The position numbers were made by a program, and so were the translations under genes. The notes under the pieces are model-generated. The model was given only the letters and a program-made list of their open reading frames with translations. It was not told where the DNA came from and did no database searches. From Rhodopseudomonas sp. BR0M22 (GTDB lineage: Bacteria; Pseudomonadota; Alphaproteobacteria; Rhizobiales; Xanthobacteraceae), in assembly GCF_010907035.1 (NCBI RefSeq), contig NZ_QUMK01000024.1:1-64000 (forward strand): a DNA stretch of 64,000 bases, given 5' to 3'. Within the stretch, counting starts at the first letter, position 1; every line of letters starts with the position of its first letter. This document shows positions 43,682-53,741 of this stretch, piece by piece.

Positions 43682-44740
43682 CTAACCGATCGGCCCGCTC
43701 ACCGGGCGCGGGGTGAAATCGGGCACGCCGATCTCGTCCTTGCGGTGGCAGGCGACATAGTGCTCGTGCCCGGTGGCGTCGAGGAAGGGCAACTCTTCGC
43801 GACAGCGCGCCTCGGCGAACGGGCAGCGCTGGGCGAACCGGCAGCCGGGCGGCGGATCGACCGGCGACGGCGGCTCGCCCTTGACCAGATACTTGGCCTT
43901 CAGCTCGTCGCGGAGCGGACCGGGCGGCACCGCGGCCGACACCAGCGACCACGTGTAGGGATGGCGCGGCGCAGTGAACAGCGCCGAGGCCGGCGCCTGC
44001 TCGGCGATCTTGCCGAGATACATCACGGCGATCTCGTCGCAGAACTGCTGGATGACGCCGAGATCGTGCGAGATGAAGATGTAGGTGAGGCCGCGCTCGC
44101 GCTGCAGTTTCTTCAGGAGATTGAGGATCTGCGCCTGGATCGCGACGTCGAGCGCCGACACCGCCTCGTCGCAGACGATCAGCTCGGGCTCCGGCGCCAA
44201 CGCGCGGGCGATACACAGCCGCTGACGCTGACCGCCGGAGAACTGATGCGGAAACAGATCGGCGGCTTCCGGCGGCAGGCCGACTTCGGCCAGCAGCTTG
44301 CGGACGCGGGCATCGCGTTCGCTGCGGTTACCTATCTCGAGCAGATCGAGCGGTTCGCGGATCTGGTCGCCGGCGCGGCGGCGCGGGTCGAGCGCCGAGA
44401 ACGGGTCCTGAAACACGATCTGCAGATGCTTGCGCGCCTTGCGCAGCGGCTCGCCGGTGAGCGGCATGATGTCTTCGCCGCGGAACACCACCTGCCCCGA
44501 GGTCGCCTGCACCAGCCGCATGATCGCCTGCGCGGTGGTGGACTTGCCCGAGCCGCTTTCGCCGACGATGCCGAACGTCGTGCCGCGCTTGACGCGGAAG
44601 CTGACGCCGTCGACCGCGTGCACGAACGACGGCTTGTCCCACAGACGCTTACGGCCGGCGCGGAAGTGCACCACCAGATCGTTGACGTCGAGCAGATAAG
44701 GATCGCCGTCGGCCGGACGCAGGTCTTCATGGATCATCAT
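43682..44740 (-). CDS. oligopeptide/dipeptide ABC transporter ATPase (DppF type)
   Basis: Second ATPase of a dipeptide/oligopeptide/opine importer. The 352-residue protein has Walker A GESGSGKST, the Q-loop IVFQDPFSALDPRRR, the ABC signature QFSGGQRQRLCIARAL, Walker B LIVCDEAVSALD, and the switch His in FISHDLG. The C-terminal oligo_HPY domain, including CRFAQRCPFAEARCREE with its Cys cluster (likely an iron-sulfur site as in DppD/F relatives), is complete. Its ATG overlaps the preceding dppD-like stop. Last gene of the operon. Confidence 0.9.
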   Translation of the reverse strand: MMIHEDLRPADGDPYLLDVNDLVVHFRAGRKRLWDKPSFVHAVDGVSFRVKRGTTFGIVGESGSGKSTTAQAIMRLVQATSGQVVFRGEDIMPLTGEPLRKARKHLQIVFQDPFSALDPRRRAGDQIREPLDLLEIGNRSERDARVRKLLAEVGLPPEAADLFPHQFSGGQRQRLCIARALAPEPELIVCDEAVSALDVAIQAQILNLLKKLQRERGLTYIFISHDLGVIQQFCDEIAVMYLGKIAEQAPASALFTAPRHPYTWSLVSAAVPPGPLRDELKAKYLVKGEPPSPVDPPPGCRFAQRCPFAEARCREELPFLDATGHEHYVACHRKDEIGVPDFTPRPVSGPIG

Positions 44741-45735
44741 GCGGCGATCTCCTCGGCGCGCCAGCACGACACCGCATGCCCGGCTTCGACATGTCCGAGC
44801 GGCGGTTGCGGCTTCGAACGGCACAGTTCGGAGGCGTTGGCGCAGCGTGCCAGGAAGGCGCAGTCCGGCCCGCGATTGCCGAGCCCCGGCACCATGCCGG
44901 GAATCTCGCCGAGGTCGGTCCAGACCTCGGGCTTGGCGACGCCGACCGCAAGATGCGGCACGCAGCCGAGCAGGCCGCGCGTGTAGGGATGGCGCGGCCG
45001 CGCTGCGATCTCATGCGCAGGCCCGGTTTCGATGCAGCGGCCGGCATACAGCACAGCGATCTCGTCGGCGAGCTCTGCGACGGCGCCGAGGTCGTGGGTG
45101 ATCAGCACGATCGCGGTCTCGGTCTCGTCCTGAAGCTGCGCGAGCAGATCGAAAATCTGCGCCTGCACGGTGACGTCCAGCGCGGTGGTCGGCTCGTCGG
45201 CGATCAACAGCTTCGGCCGGCAAGCCAGCGCCATCGCGATCATCACCCGCTGCCGCATGCCGCCGGACATCTGATGCGGATACGCCTTGGCGCGCTGCTC
45301 GGCGGCCGGGATCTGCACCGCCTTGAGAAACTGCACCGCCTGCTCGGCGGCGTCCTTGCGGCTGAGCCGGCGGTGATAATACAGCACTTCGGCGATCTGA
45401 TCGCCGACAGTGTAGAGCGGGTTCAGCGCCGTCATCGGCTCCTGGAACACCATCGACATCGCATCGCCCCGCAGCGCCCGCATCCGCTTCGGCCGCGCGG
45501 CGAGCAGATCCTCGCCGTCGAGCACGATGCGGCCGCCGGTGATCACGAAACCTTCCGGCAGCAGCCGCATGATCGCCAGCGCGGTCATGCTCTTGCCGCA
45601 GCCGGATTCGCCGACCAGCGCGATGGTGCGACCCTTGTCGATGTTGAATGACAGATTCTCCAGCACCGGCACCAGATCGCCGTCGCGATTGGTCATGCTG
45701 ACGCTGAGATTTTCGACAGAAAGTACCGGCGTCAT
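44737..45735 (-). CDS. oligopeptide/dipeptide ABC transporter ATPase (DppD type)
   Basis: First ATPase of the importer, 332 residues. Walker [11 protein letters not shown]-loop [15 protein letters not shown], signature [16 protein letters not shown], Walker [13 protein letters not shown] and LITHDLG are all intact. The C-terminal oligo_HPY domain has Cys at CAFLARC...LC. GGAGG precedes ATG 45735 with 6-nt spacing. Its partner DppF lies immediately downstream and both are needed for a working importer. Confidence 0.92.
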   Translation of the reverse strand: MTPVLSVENLSVSMTNRDGDLVPVLENLSFNIDKGRTIALVGESGCGKSMTALAIMRLLPEGFVITGGRIVLDGEDLLAARPKRMRALRGDAMSMVFQEPMTALNPLYTVGDQIAEVLYYHRRLSRKDAAEQAVQFLKAVQIPAAEQRAKAYPHQMSGGMRQRVMIAMALACRPKLLIADEPTTALDVTVQAQIFDLLAQLQDETETAIVLITHDLGAVAELADEIAVLYAGRCIETGPAHEIAARPRHPYTRGLLGCVPHLAVGVAKPEVWTDLGEIPGMVPGLGNRGPDCAFLARCANASELCRSKPQPPLGHVEAGHAVSCWRAEEIAA

Positions 45736-45737
45736 CG

Positions 45738-46646
45738 TTACCTCCGTCGCAGCCGCGGATTGACCGCATCGTTGACGCCGTCGCCCACCAGACTGACCGC
45801 GAGCACCGCCAGGAAGATGGCGGCGCCCGGGAACGTCACGGCCCACCAGGCGTCGAGCACGTAGTTGCGGTTCTGGCCGATCATCAGGCCCCAGCTCATG
45901 GTGTTGGGATCGCCGAGGCCGAGGAAGCTGAGGCCGCCCTCGAACAGGATCGCGGTGCCGATCGCCAGGGTCGCCGACACAATAATCGGGGGCAGCGCAT
46001 TGGGCAGCACCACGCGCAGGATCAAATGCAGATTGCCGGCGCCGGCGGCGCGCGAGGCCTTGATGAAGTCGAGGTCGCGCAGCCGCATGAATTCGGCGCG
46101 CGTCAGCCGCGCCGCCGAGGTCCAGCTCACCGCGCCGATCGCCACCGTGATGGTCGACAGTTTCGGGCCGAACAGCGTCACCAGCACCATCGCGAACAGC
46201 AGCGGCGGCAGCACCTGGAAGAACTCGGAGATCTTGACCAGGAGGGCATCGACCCAGCCGCCGAAGAAGCCGGCGAGCGCCCCGACGGTGACACCGATCA
46301 CGATGGTGATCAGCGCCGCCACCGCGCCCACCGTCAGCGTCGCCCGGCCGCCATAGATCAGGCCGGCCAGCACGTCGCGGCCGAGATAATCGGTCCCGAA
46401 CAGCGCATCGGCGTCCGGCGGCGCGAACGGCATTCCGACGATGTCGAGCGGATCGACCGGATGCAGCCACGGTCCGAAGATGGTGCCGGCGATCAGCACC
46501 AGCAGCAGAACCGCGCCGGCGACGCCGGACGGGCTTTTCATGAACTGCCGCAGCGCAGCCCGTGCCGGCGACACCGCCTTCGGGACCTTGGTGACGGCAG
46601 GAACCGGCTTCTGTGCCATGGCGAGCCTGGACTCCATCGTGCTCAT
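45738..46646 (-). CDS. dipeptide-type ABC transporter permease (DppC type)
   Basis: Inner-membrane permease of 302 residues with the N-terminal SPSGVAGAVLLLVLIAGTIFG segment, HPVDPLDIVG and FGTDYLGRDVLAGLIYGGR (DppC signature), and the EAA-like loop FIKASRAAGAGNLHLILRVV facing the ATPase. It overlaps the dppB-like stop by 4 nt. Another Met three codons in is possible but the 4-nt overlap favours 46646. Confidence 0.93.
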   Translation of the reverse strand: MSTMESRLAMAQKPVPAVTKVPKAVSPARAALRQFMKSPSGVAGAVLLLVLIAGTIFGPWLHPVDPLDIVGMPFAPPDADALFGTDYLGRDVLAGLIYGGRATLTVGAVAALITIVIGVTVGALAGFFGGWVDALLVKISEFFQVLPPLLFAMVLVTLFGPKLSTITVAIGAVSWTSAARLTRAEFMRLRDLDFIKASRAAGAGNLHLILRVVLPNALPPIIVSATLAIGTAILFEGGLSFLGLGDPNTMSWGLMIGQNRNYVLDAWWAVTFPGAAIFLAVLAVSLVGDGVNDAVNPRLRRR

Positions 46647-47623
46647 CGGGCACCTGCGCGAATACGGGGATCGATCAAACGGTAGACCAGGTCGGTGAGA
46701 ATGTTGGCCGCGATCACCATCACGGCGGAGAAGAACAGCACGCCCATCAACGTCGGGTAGTCGCGGCGCAGGATCGAGTCGAACACCAGCCGGCCCATGC
46801 CCGGCCAGGAATACACCGTCTCCACCAGCACCGCGCCGGCGAACAGATTGCCGAACTGCAGACCGACCACGGTGACGATCGGGATCAGCGTGTTGCGCAG
46901 CGCGTGCTTGACCAGAACGACCCGCTCCGGGAGGCCCTTGGCGTGGGCGGTGCGGATGTAATCGGCCGACAGCACGTCGATCATGTTGACGCGGGCGAGC
47001 CGCGAATATTGGGCGACGAACACCAGCCCGAGCGTGATCGACGGCAGCACCAGATGCTTGGCGACATCGGCCGCATAGGCCAGGCCGGTTTTCGGATCGA
47101 CCACGTCGGTCATGCCGCTGACCGGCAGGATCGGCCACACCGAACCGAACAGAAGCAGCAGCAGCAGGCCGGTCCAGAAGATCGGCGCCGCGTGGCCGGC
47201 GAGCGCCAGCACGGTGACGCCGTGGCTGAGCAGGCCGTTCGGCCGCCGCGCGCTGATCACGCCCAGCACCGTGCCGATCAGCACGGCGATCACCAGCGAC
47301 GCCGCCGCCAGATACAGCGTGGCGGGCAGACGCTGCAGGATCAGGCCGAGCACCGGCTGGTTGAAGTAGTAGGAATAGCCGAAGTCGCCGTGCACCACCT
47401 TGCCGAGATAGGTGAACAACTGCTCGAGCAGACTATGGTCGAGGCCGTACTTGGCCCGCAGCGCCGCGATTACCTCGGGCGACGCCCCACCCATCTCGCC
47501 GGCGATCACCTGCACCGGATCGCCCGGTGCGAGATGGATCAGGCAGAAATTCATCACCAGCACCGCCAGCAGCAGCACGACGGCGTTGGCGAATTTTCCG
47601 AACAGATGGGTGAGGAGGGCCAT
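46643..47623 (-). CDS. dipeptide-type ABC transporter permease (DppB type)
   Basis: Inner-membrane permease of 326 residues, with the N-terminal membrane helix, the HLAPGDPVQV block typical of DppB/OppB, a large loop, and the coupling block YIRTAHAKGLPERVVLVKHA followed by LRNTLIPIVTVVG. The ending PRIRAGAR is typical. It pairs with the DppC-like permease encoded next. Confidence 0.93.
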   Translation of the reverse strand: MALLTHLFGKFANAVVLLLAVLVMNFCLIHLAPGDPVQVIAGEMGGASPEVIAALRAKYGLDHSLLEQLFTYLGKVVHGDFGYSYYFNQPVLGLILQRLPATLYLAAASLVIAVLIGTVLGVISARRPNGLLSHGVTVLALAGHAAPIFWTGLLLLLLFGSVWPILPVSGMTDVVDPKTGLAYAADVAKHLVLPSITLGLVFVAQYSRLARVNMIDVLSADYIRTAHAKGLPERVVLVKHALRNTLIPIVTVVGLQFGNLFAGAVLVETVYSWPGMGRLVFDSILRRDYPTLMGVLFFSAVMVIAANILTDLVYRLIDPRIRAGAR

Positions 47624-47651
47624 TGATGCTTCGTCGCTCGAGAGTGGCGGA

Positions 47652-49259
47652 TCAGTTCTTCGGCGGAGTCACCCAGTACAGCTCATCGAGCGGCGAGGCG
47701 ACACCCCACACCGTGGTCGGCAGGTTGCCGAGCCCCTTGGCGAACGAGGTGTGGTACGGCGTGGCGTTGATGTAGAAGATCGGCGCGTCTTCGACGACGA
47801 TCTTCTGGAACTCCGAATACAGCGCCTTGCGCTTGTCCGGCGAGCTCTCCTGGGCGGCCTTGCCGAGGATCTCGTCGACCTTCGGATTGGCGTACTGCTG
47901 GGTGTTCGACCAGATGATGCCCTTGCGAATGTTGGAGCTGAGATAGGTCCGGTCGACGCCGATCACCGGATCGCCCCAGTTGAAAACCGTGTCCATCGTC
48001 ATATCGAAGTCGAAACTGGCGACACGCTGGGCCCAGGTCGGGAAGTCCGGCGCGGCGCGGACTTCGAGATTGATCCCGACCCGCTTCAGCGCCGAACGCA
48101 GATATTCGGCGACGTTGCGCTGCTGCTCGTCATTGCCGGGGATGTAGTCGATCGTCAGCGAGGTGCGGACGCCGTTGCCGTCCGGCTTCAGCCCGGCCTC
48201 GTCGAGCAGCTTGTTGGCCTTGGCGATGTCGAATTTGTACTGCTCGACATTCTTCTCTTCCAGCGGCGAGCCCGGCGCGATCGGTCCGGTCGCCGGCATC
48301 GCCTTTCCGCCCATCAGCTTCTTGACGATGAAGTCGCGGTTGGCCGCATAGCCGATCGCCTGACGGACGCGGGCGTCGTCGAGCGGCTTCTTCTTGGTGT
48401 TGAAGGCGAGCCAGTTCAGCGCGCCGATGCCGGCAAATCCCTTGTCGGTGACGACGACGTTCGGCGCCTTCTCGAGCCGCTCGATGTCACGCACGCCGGT
48501 GAAGTAGGGCACCATATGAACGTCGCCGCGCTCGGCCGACACCATCAGGGCGTTCGGATCCGAAATCAGCCGCACCACGATCTTGTCGAGCTTCGGCCGG
48601 CCCGGGATGAAGAACTTGTCGAACTTCTCCAACGTGTAGTAGTCGCCCTGCTTGTATTCGGTGAGCCTGTAGGGGCCGGAGCCGATCGGCTTCAGGTTCG
48701 CGGGGTGCGATTTGACGTCCTGGCCGTCGCCGTAGATGTGCTTCGGCAGAATCGGCATCAAGGCCGGCGACATCGCCAGCAGCAGCGCCGGATGCGGATG
48801 CGCCAGCTTGATCACCGCGGTGTGCGGGTCCGGCGTATCGACGCTCTCGACCGCGGCCAACATCGTCTTGAACGGATGGTTCGCCTTGATGGTCATGATC
48901 GAGAACGCGACGTCCTCGGAGGTCACCGGCTTGCCGTCGTGGAAGGTGGCATTCTTGACCAGCTTCAGCGTCACCGTGAGGCCGTCTTTCGACACATCCC
49001 ACGACTCGGCCAGATACGGCTGCGGATTCCAATTGTCGTCGTAGCGCAGCGGGCTCGCGAAGATCTGGGTGCTCGGCAGCGCGGTGGCGATGCCGGACTG
49101 GACCGCGCCGTTGAAATGCCGCGGCACCTGGGTCGAGCCGATCACCAGCGTGCCGCCGGCGCCGCCTTCCGCAGCCCGCGCGGTGAATTCGAATGGCAGA
49201 CCGATCAGGGCGGCACCGCCGATGGCTCCGGCGAGGAAGGATCGCTTGGTCAACTTCAT
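47652..49259 (-). CDS. ABC transporter substrate-binding protein, family 5
   Basis: Periplasmic binding protein of 535 residues for dipeptides, opines, nickel complexes or related amides. The N-terminus MKLTKRSFLAGAIGGAALIG is a signal peptide; it resembles a Tat signal but has Lys-Arg rather than Arg-Arg. The family pattern LRYDDNWNPQPYLAESWDVSKDG and VTLKLVKNATFHDGKPVTSEDVAFS is present. Ligand preference cannot be read from sequence. It precedes dppB by 28 bp. Confidence 0.9.
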   Translation of the reverse strand: MKLTKRSFLAGAIGGAALIGLPFEFTARAAEGGAGGTLVIGSTQVPRHFNGAVQSGIATALPSTQIFASPLRYDDNWNPQPYLAESWDVSKDGLTVTLKLVKNATFHDGKPVTSEDVAFSIMTIKANHPFKTMLAAVESVDTPDPHTAVIKLAHPHPALLLAMSPALMPILPKHIYGDGQDVKSHPANLKPIGSGPYRLTEYKQGDYYTLEKFDKFFIPGRPKLDKIVVRLISDPNALMVSAERGDVHMVPYFTGVRDIERLEKAPNVVVTDKGFAGIGALNWLAFNTKKKPLDDARVRQAIGYAANRDFIVKKLMGGKAMPATGPIAPGSPLEEKNVEQYKFDIAKANKLLDEAGLKPDGNGVRTSLTIDYIPGNDEQQRNVAEYLRSALKRVGINLEVRAAPDFPTWAQRVASFDFDMTMDTVFNWGDPVIGVDRTYLSSNIRKGIIWSNTQQYANPKVDEILGKAAQESSPDKRKALYSEFQKIVVEDAPIFYINATPYHTSFAKGLGNLPTTVWGVASPLDELYWVTPPKN

Positions 49260-49350
49260 GGTCGGGACTCCGCTGTCGAGAGGCATGAAAGGTGCTTGGA
49301 AACCGGGGCAAAGCGGCCGCGGTCAGATGCGAAGGACAAGGCTGCCGCCA

Positions 49351-50307
49351 TCACGACGTCACCCCGGCAGGTGCGAGCGCGCGATCGAGAATCGCATCGA
49401 GTTCGGCCGGCGGCGGCAGGTCGGCGGTGCCGACGCCTACCAAAACGATTCCGGGCTCGGCGGGCTCGGCATCAACGGGCGACAGAGTCCAGACGCTCTC
49501 GACCATCTGAAACACCTTGGCGTCGTCCTCTCCGGCGAGGCGGCAGGAGCCCTTCAGCCGCAACAGTTGCGGCGGCAGCTTGTCGACCGCGCAGGCCAGC
49601 CGGTTGCGGTCGAACCGACCGGGACGGCGATAGGCCCAGCTCTTGAAAGTGGCGCCGTGATCGACCACTGGCTCCCCGACGGCCTCGGCCCGAAACCCGT
49701 TTTCCGCCGCGGACGTTTGCAGCGCTGCCAGCGTCGGCATCGCACCTTGCGCGGTGTCGACGATCCGAACGTCGGGGCGCAGGCTCCGCACTGCGGCGCG
49801 CGCAACCGTCAGAGCCTCGGCGTCCACCAGATCAGTCTTGTTGAGCAGCACCACGTCGCAGCGTTCGAACTGGCCGCGCACGGTATCACCGACCCGCGCG
49901 TCATCGATCAGTTGCGCAATCCGGCCGGCATCTGCGAGCACGATCACCTGATCGAGCCGCAGCGACGGTTCGATCAGCGCGATCTCGGCGATCTTCCACG
50001 GATCGCCGACACCGGAAGCTTCGATCACGATCCGCTCGAACGGCACGGCGGCGTCGAGCACCTTGCACATCGTATCGATGAAACTCGTCCCGATGCTGCA
50101 ACAGATACAGCCATTGGTCAGCGTCATCGTGGTGCCGTCGTGGCTCGCGATCAGCGTCGCGTCGATATTGATCTCGCCGAAATCATTGACCAGCACCGCG
50201 GTCCGCGGGCCGCCGCTGCGCAGCAGATGATTGACGAAGGTGGTTTTGCCCGCACCGAGAAAGCCGCCGATCACCGTGACTGAAATGGTCGCGGATGCTG
50301 CCGTCAT
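49351..50307 (-). CDS. COG0523 G3E-family metallochaperone GTPase
   Basis: GTPase of the COG0523/CobW family, 318 residues. It has P-loop GGFLGAGKTTFVNHLL, the CXCC metal motif NGCICCSIG, NKTDLV for guanine recognition, and a C-terminal domain with SCRLAGEDDAKVFQM. These proteins deliver zinc or other metals to partner enzymes. Its start overlaps the amidohydrolase stop by 4 nt, and the ABC transporter follows 91 bp later. That coupling suggests it loads metal into the amidohydrolase or responds to metal limitation. No Zur box was found by eye. Confidence 0.88.
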   Translation of the reverse strand: MTAASATISVTVIGGFLGAGKTTFVNHLLRSGGPRTAVLVNDFGEINIDATLIASHDGTTMTLTNGCICCSIGTSFIDTMCKVLDAAVPFERIVIEASGVGDPWKIAEIALIEPSLRLDQVIVLADAGRIAQLIDDARVGDTVRGQFERCDVVLLNKTDLVDAEALTVARAAVRSLRPDVRIVDTAQGAMPTLAALQTSAAENGFRAEAVGEPVVDHGATFKSWAYRRPGRFDRNRLACAVDKLPPQLLRLKGSCRLAGEDDAKVFQMVESVWTLSPVDAEPAEPGIVLVGVGTADLPPPAELDAILDRALAPAGVTS

Positions 50308-51947
50308 GCGCGGGGCGCCTCCTGGATCAGGCCGCCGACCACCGTGCCCCAAACCGCGACATCCTTCAGCTGCTCGGCCGGCACGGCGAGCGGATCGTCC
50401 TCGAGCACGACGAAGTCGGCGAACTTGCCGGTTTCGATGCTGCCGACCAGATGATCCATCTTCAAAGTATAGGCCGCGCCGATCGTGATTGCAGCAAGCG
50501 CCTGCTCGACGGTCAGCGCTTCGGTATCCCGGCCCAGCACACGCCCGCTCGACGAGACGCGATTGACCGCACACCATGCGGTGAACAGCGGCGCCAGCGG
50601 CGTGACCGGCGCGTCGGAGTGAATCGCAAACGGCACTCCGATCCGCTGCGCGGTGCCGGTGGCATCGAGCCGCGCCGCCCGCTCCGGCCCCATCGTCAGC
50701 TCGTAGTGAGCGTCGCCCCAATAGTACAGATGATTGGCGAACAGATTGGCGCAGACGCCGAGGCTCTTCATCCGCCGGAACTGCGCGGCGCTGGCCATCT
50801 GGCAGTGCTGCAGGGTGTGACGATGATCGGGACGCGGCGCAGCGATCTGCGCCGCTTCGATCGCATCGAGCGCAACCTCGGTCGCTTCGTCACCATTAGT
50901 GTGAATGTGAAGCTGGACACCGGCACGGTGATACGCCTCGACCAGCCGCGGCAGCTCTTCGGGCGCGATGTACCACAACCCGTTGGGAGCGCCGTTGTGA
51001 TAACCGGGCCAGCGCAGCCGCGCGGTGAAGCCCTGGATCGAACCATCGACCACCAGCTTGACGATGCCGTAATGCAGCTTGTCGCCGGCATGGCTGCGCA
51101 AGGTCTCGAGCTTGGCGATGGCCTGCTCCGGCGTATGCGACACCGCGGCCAGCGCCGGCACCAGCCGAACGCCGAAGTCGGCGGCGCGGGTCGCGCTGCG
51201 ATACACCTCGATGGTCGGATCGGCGAGGTCGTTGTGCAGATCGGTGATGGTGGTGACGCCCTGCACGCAGGACGACGCCGCGTAGCGCCGGACGTCGGCC
51301 TCGGTGATGGTGCCGGCGAGCGGGTTGTGGCCGAGCGCGCGGAACAGCCGCATCCGAGCCGGAATGCCCTGCAGCTCGCCGCTGGCCAGTCCGTCTGCTC
51401 CCGCGACCACGCCGGAGATGTTGGTGGCGTGGAGCAGCTCGGCACGCTCGAGCGTCAGCGTGTTGACGTTGTTGATGTGGAACGAGGCGTGGACCACCAG
51501 CACCGGACGCTTAGTCGATACCTTGTCGAGATCCTGCCGGGTGAGCATTTTGCCGCCGATATGCAGCGGATCGAAGCCCCAAGCATAAAGCGGCGAGCCG
51601 TCGTCCGGCATTTCGGCCTCGGCCTGCTGCAGCCGCGCGACGATCGCTTCGATGTCCGGCACCCCGGACACCACCTTACCCTCGGGCGACCGCCGATCGA
51701 ACGCGCCGACATAGGGCTGCTTCCACATCAGTCCTTCCATGATGTGGCTATGGCCCTCGACGAAGCCCGGCATCAGCACCTTGTCGGCAAAGCGTGTATC
51801 GAGCCGGGCACCGCTCACCATCAGTTCGTCGGCGCTACCGGTGGCAACGATCCGCCCGTCTCGCACCGCAACATGCGTCGCGCGCGGCCGCGACGGGTTC
51901 ATGGTGATAATCTTGCGGGCGGAATAAACGACGGTTTCAGGCGTCAC
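50304..51947 (-). CDS. YtcJ-like metal-dependent amidohydrolase (Amidohydro_3)
   Basis: Metal-dependent hydrolase of 547 residues, acting on C-N bonds of amides or cyclic ureides. Ligand-type motifs are visible: LMPGFVEGHSHIMEG (HxH), KLVVDGSIQGFT, LHIHTNGDEATEVALDAIE, TLQHCQM and FAIHSDAPVTPLAPL (Asp). The C-terminal composite domain ends with SIETGKFADFVVLEDDP. The start is GTG 51947 behind GGAG; an ATG at 52079 gives a non-homologous N-terminal tail. It is the first gene of the operon that continues with COG0523 and the ABC importer. Substrate unknown. Confidence 0.85.
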   Translation of the reverse strand: MTPETVVYSARKIITMNPSRPRATHVAVRDGRIVATGSADELMVSGARLDTRFADKVLMPGFVEGHSHIMEGLMWKQPYVGAFDRRSPEGKVVSGVPDIEAIVARLQQAEAEMPDDGSPLYAWGFDPLHIGGKMLTRQDLDKVSTKRPVLVVHASFHINNVNTLTLERAELLHATNISGVVAGADGLASGELQGIPARMRLFRALGHNPLAGTITEADVRRYAASSCVQGVTTITDLHNDLADPTIEVYRSATRAADFGVRLVPALAAVSHTPEQAIAKLETLRSHAGDKLHYGIVKLVVDGSIQGFTARLRWPGYHNGAPNGLWYIAPEELPRLVEAYHRAGVQLHIHTNGDEATEVALDAIEAAQIAAPRPDHRHTLQHCQMASAAQFRRMKSLGVCANLFANHLYYWGDAHYELTMGPERAARLDATGTAQRIGVPFAIHSDAPVTPLAPLFTAWCAVNRVSSSGRVLGRDTEALTVEQALAAITIGAAYTLKMDHLVGSIETGKFADFVVLEDDPLAVPAEQLKDVAVWGTVVGGLIQEAPRA

Positions 51948-52186
51948 GCTTAGTCTCCAAGCTTGCGATTGCGAGCGTGAAGCGATCGACCCGCCGGCAC
52001 TAGCGCCAGATGCCGAGCACGAATGGAGCCAGGGCCATGCACCAGCCGCCACCCCCGATGGCTCGGTTCTTGCAACCACCTTGTAAAGGCTTCATGCTTC
52101 GGAATTGCAGCGGCTTCGCGTCGTCGCGTCAGTAAGGGTATCGCGTCTTGGGAAAGCTAGCACAGCTCACATACCGGGAGTCGACT
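51948..52186. promoter_or_regulatory. divergent promoter region, amidohydrolase operon / mocR
   Basis: A 239-bp region between two divergent starts, the expected place for MocR-regulator binding. It contains the short palindrome GGTT-CTTGC-AACC near 52065-52077. I see no clear -35/-10 pair and do not assign operators. Confidence 0.35.
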
Positions 52187-53728
52187 GTGACACGCGCGCC
52201 TAACGGCGATGCAATTGCCTCCTCGGATGCCGCCGCATTAGGCAAAGACGAACTATTCTGGGGCGCACTGTTCCGTGGCCTCAATCGCGGCGGCTCCTTT
52301 CTGCAATTGCAGATTCGCCAGATCATCGTCACTGCGATCGAAGACGGACGGTTGCCGCTCGGCATGAAGATGCCGTCCAGCCGCGACCTTGCGACCGTCC
52401 TCAAGGTGTCACGGAACACCGTGGTGATCGCTTATGAGCAACTCGTCGATCAGAACTTTCTGGTCTCGCGGCAACGCAGCGGTTATTTCGTCGCCGGCCT
52501 TCCGAAGAAATTCGCCACCAATTCGCCCGGTCTCACCGAGGTCACGAGCCGCGGCGACGACCACTGGACCGAGCGGTTTGCGGTCAAGCCGTCGGCGCAT
52601 CGCAACATCGTCAAGCCGCTCGACTGGCAGACCCATCCGTATCCGTTCATCTTCGGCCAGTTCGATCCGAGCCTGTTTCCCACCAACGATTGGCGCGAAA
52701 GCGCGCGCGCCGCGCTCAGTGTTCCCGAAATCAACAATTGGGCGCGCGACCTGATCGACGGCGACGATCCGGCGCTGATCGAGCAGTTGCAGCTACAGGT
52801 GCTGCCGCGCCGCGGCATCCACGCCCGCGCCGACGAGATCATGATGACGATCGGCGCCCAGCACGCGCTGTATCTGATCGCGACGTTGTTCATCAACGGC
52901 CAGACCAAGGTCGGTATCGAAGAGCCTGGCTATCCGGACGCTCGCAACATCTTCCGGATGCTCACGCCCAACGTGGTGCCGCTTTCCGTCGACGCCGAAG
53001 GGCTGGTGCCGGACGCCACGTTCCAGAGCTGTGCGCTGGCCTACGTCACCGCCAGTCATCAGTGCCCGACCGCCGTGACCATGCCGCTGCCGCGCCGCGT
53101 CGAGTTGTTGAAAGCCGCCGCGGCCGGCGACGTCGTGGTGGTCGAGGACGATTACGAGGGCGAGCTGATGCCGGAGACGGCGACACTGCCGCCGCTGAAG
53201 AGCCTCGATCGCGCCAGCAACGTGCTCTATGTCGGCAGCCTGTCGAAGGCGCTCGCCCCCGGTCTGCGGCTCGGCTACGTGGTCGCGCCCGCTCCGGTGA
53301 TCCGCGAGCTCCGCGCGCTGCGCCGGCTGATGCTGCGGCATCCGCCGCTCAACAATCAGCGCGTCGCGGCGCTTTTCATCGGCCTCGGGCATTATCGGGC
53401 GCATCTCGCCCAGGTCGGACGGGTCCTGCTCGAACGCGCCAAGCTGCTCGACCATCTGCTGCCGAAGTACCTGCCCGGCTGCAGTTTCTCACGAGGGCCG
53501 GGCTCGACCAACTTCTGGGTGACCTGCCCGACCTCGATCGATGCCACCGCGCTGGCCGAAGCCGCGCTCGAACAGGGCGTCGTTATCGAGCCCGGAGCGG
53601 TATTCTCGATGGACGAAACCGCGAGCCGGCACTGCTTCCGGCTCGGCTTCTCCTCGATCCGCACCGACCGCATCGAGGTCGGCATCGAACGGCTGGGCAA
53701 GGTTCTGGCGACGCAACTCGAGGGCTAA
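52187..53728 (+). CDS. MocR-type regulator: GntR HTH fused to aminotransferase-like PLP domain
   Basis: Transcription regulator of 513 residues from GTG 52187, which follows GGGAG. A TTG at 52148 would add 13 residues. The N-terminal GntR winged helix spans about residues 24-100 (SFLQLQIRQIIVTAIEDGR, then PSSRDLATVLKVSRNTVVIAYEQLV). A fold-type I aminotransferase-like domain follows. Its PLP Lys is in LYVGSLSKALAPGLRLGY, and VVEDDYEGELM is typical. MocR regulators sense amines, amino acids or PLP itself and often control divergent genes; the amidohydrolase operon is directly divergent here. Confidence 0.9.
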   Translation: MTRAPNGDAIASSDAAALGKDELFWGALFRGLNRGGSFLQLQIRQIIVTAIEDGRLPLGMKMPSSRDLATVLKVSRNTVVIAYEQLVDQNFLVSRQRSGYFVAGLPKKFATNSPGLTEVTSRGDDHWTERFAVKPSAHRNIVKPLDWQTHPYPFIFGQFDPSLFPTNDWRESARAALSVPEINNWARDLIDGDDPALIEQLQLQVLPRRGIHARADEIMMTIGAQHALYLIATLFINGQTKVGIEEPGYPDARNIFRMLTPNVVPLSVDAEGLVPDATFQSCALAYVTASHQCPTAVTMPLPRRVELLKAAAAGDVVVVEDDYEGELMPETATLPPLKSLDRASNVLYVGSLSKALAPGLRLGYVVAPAPVIRELRALRRLMLRHPPLNNQRVAALFIGLGHYRAHLAQVGRVLLERAKLLDHLLPKYLPGCSFSRGPGSTNFWVTCPTSIDATALAEAALEQGVVIEPGAVFSMDETASRHCFRLGFSSIRTDRIEVGIERLGKVLATQLEG

Positions 53729-53741
53729 TCAGACGTCGCAG

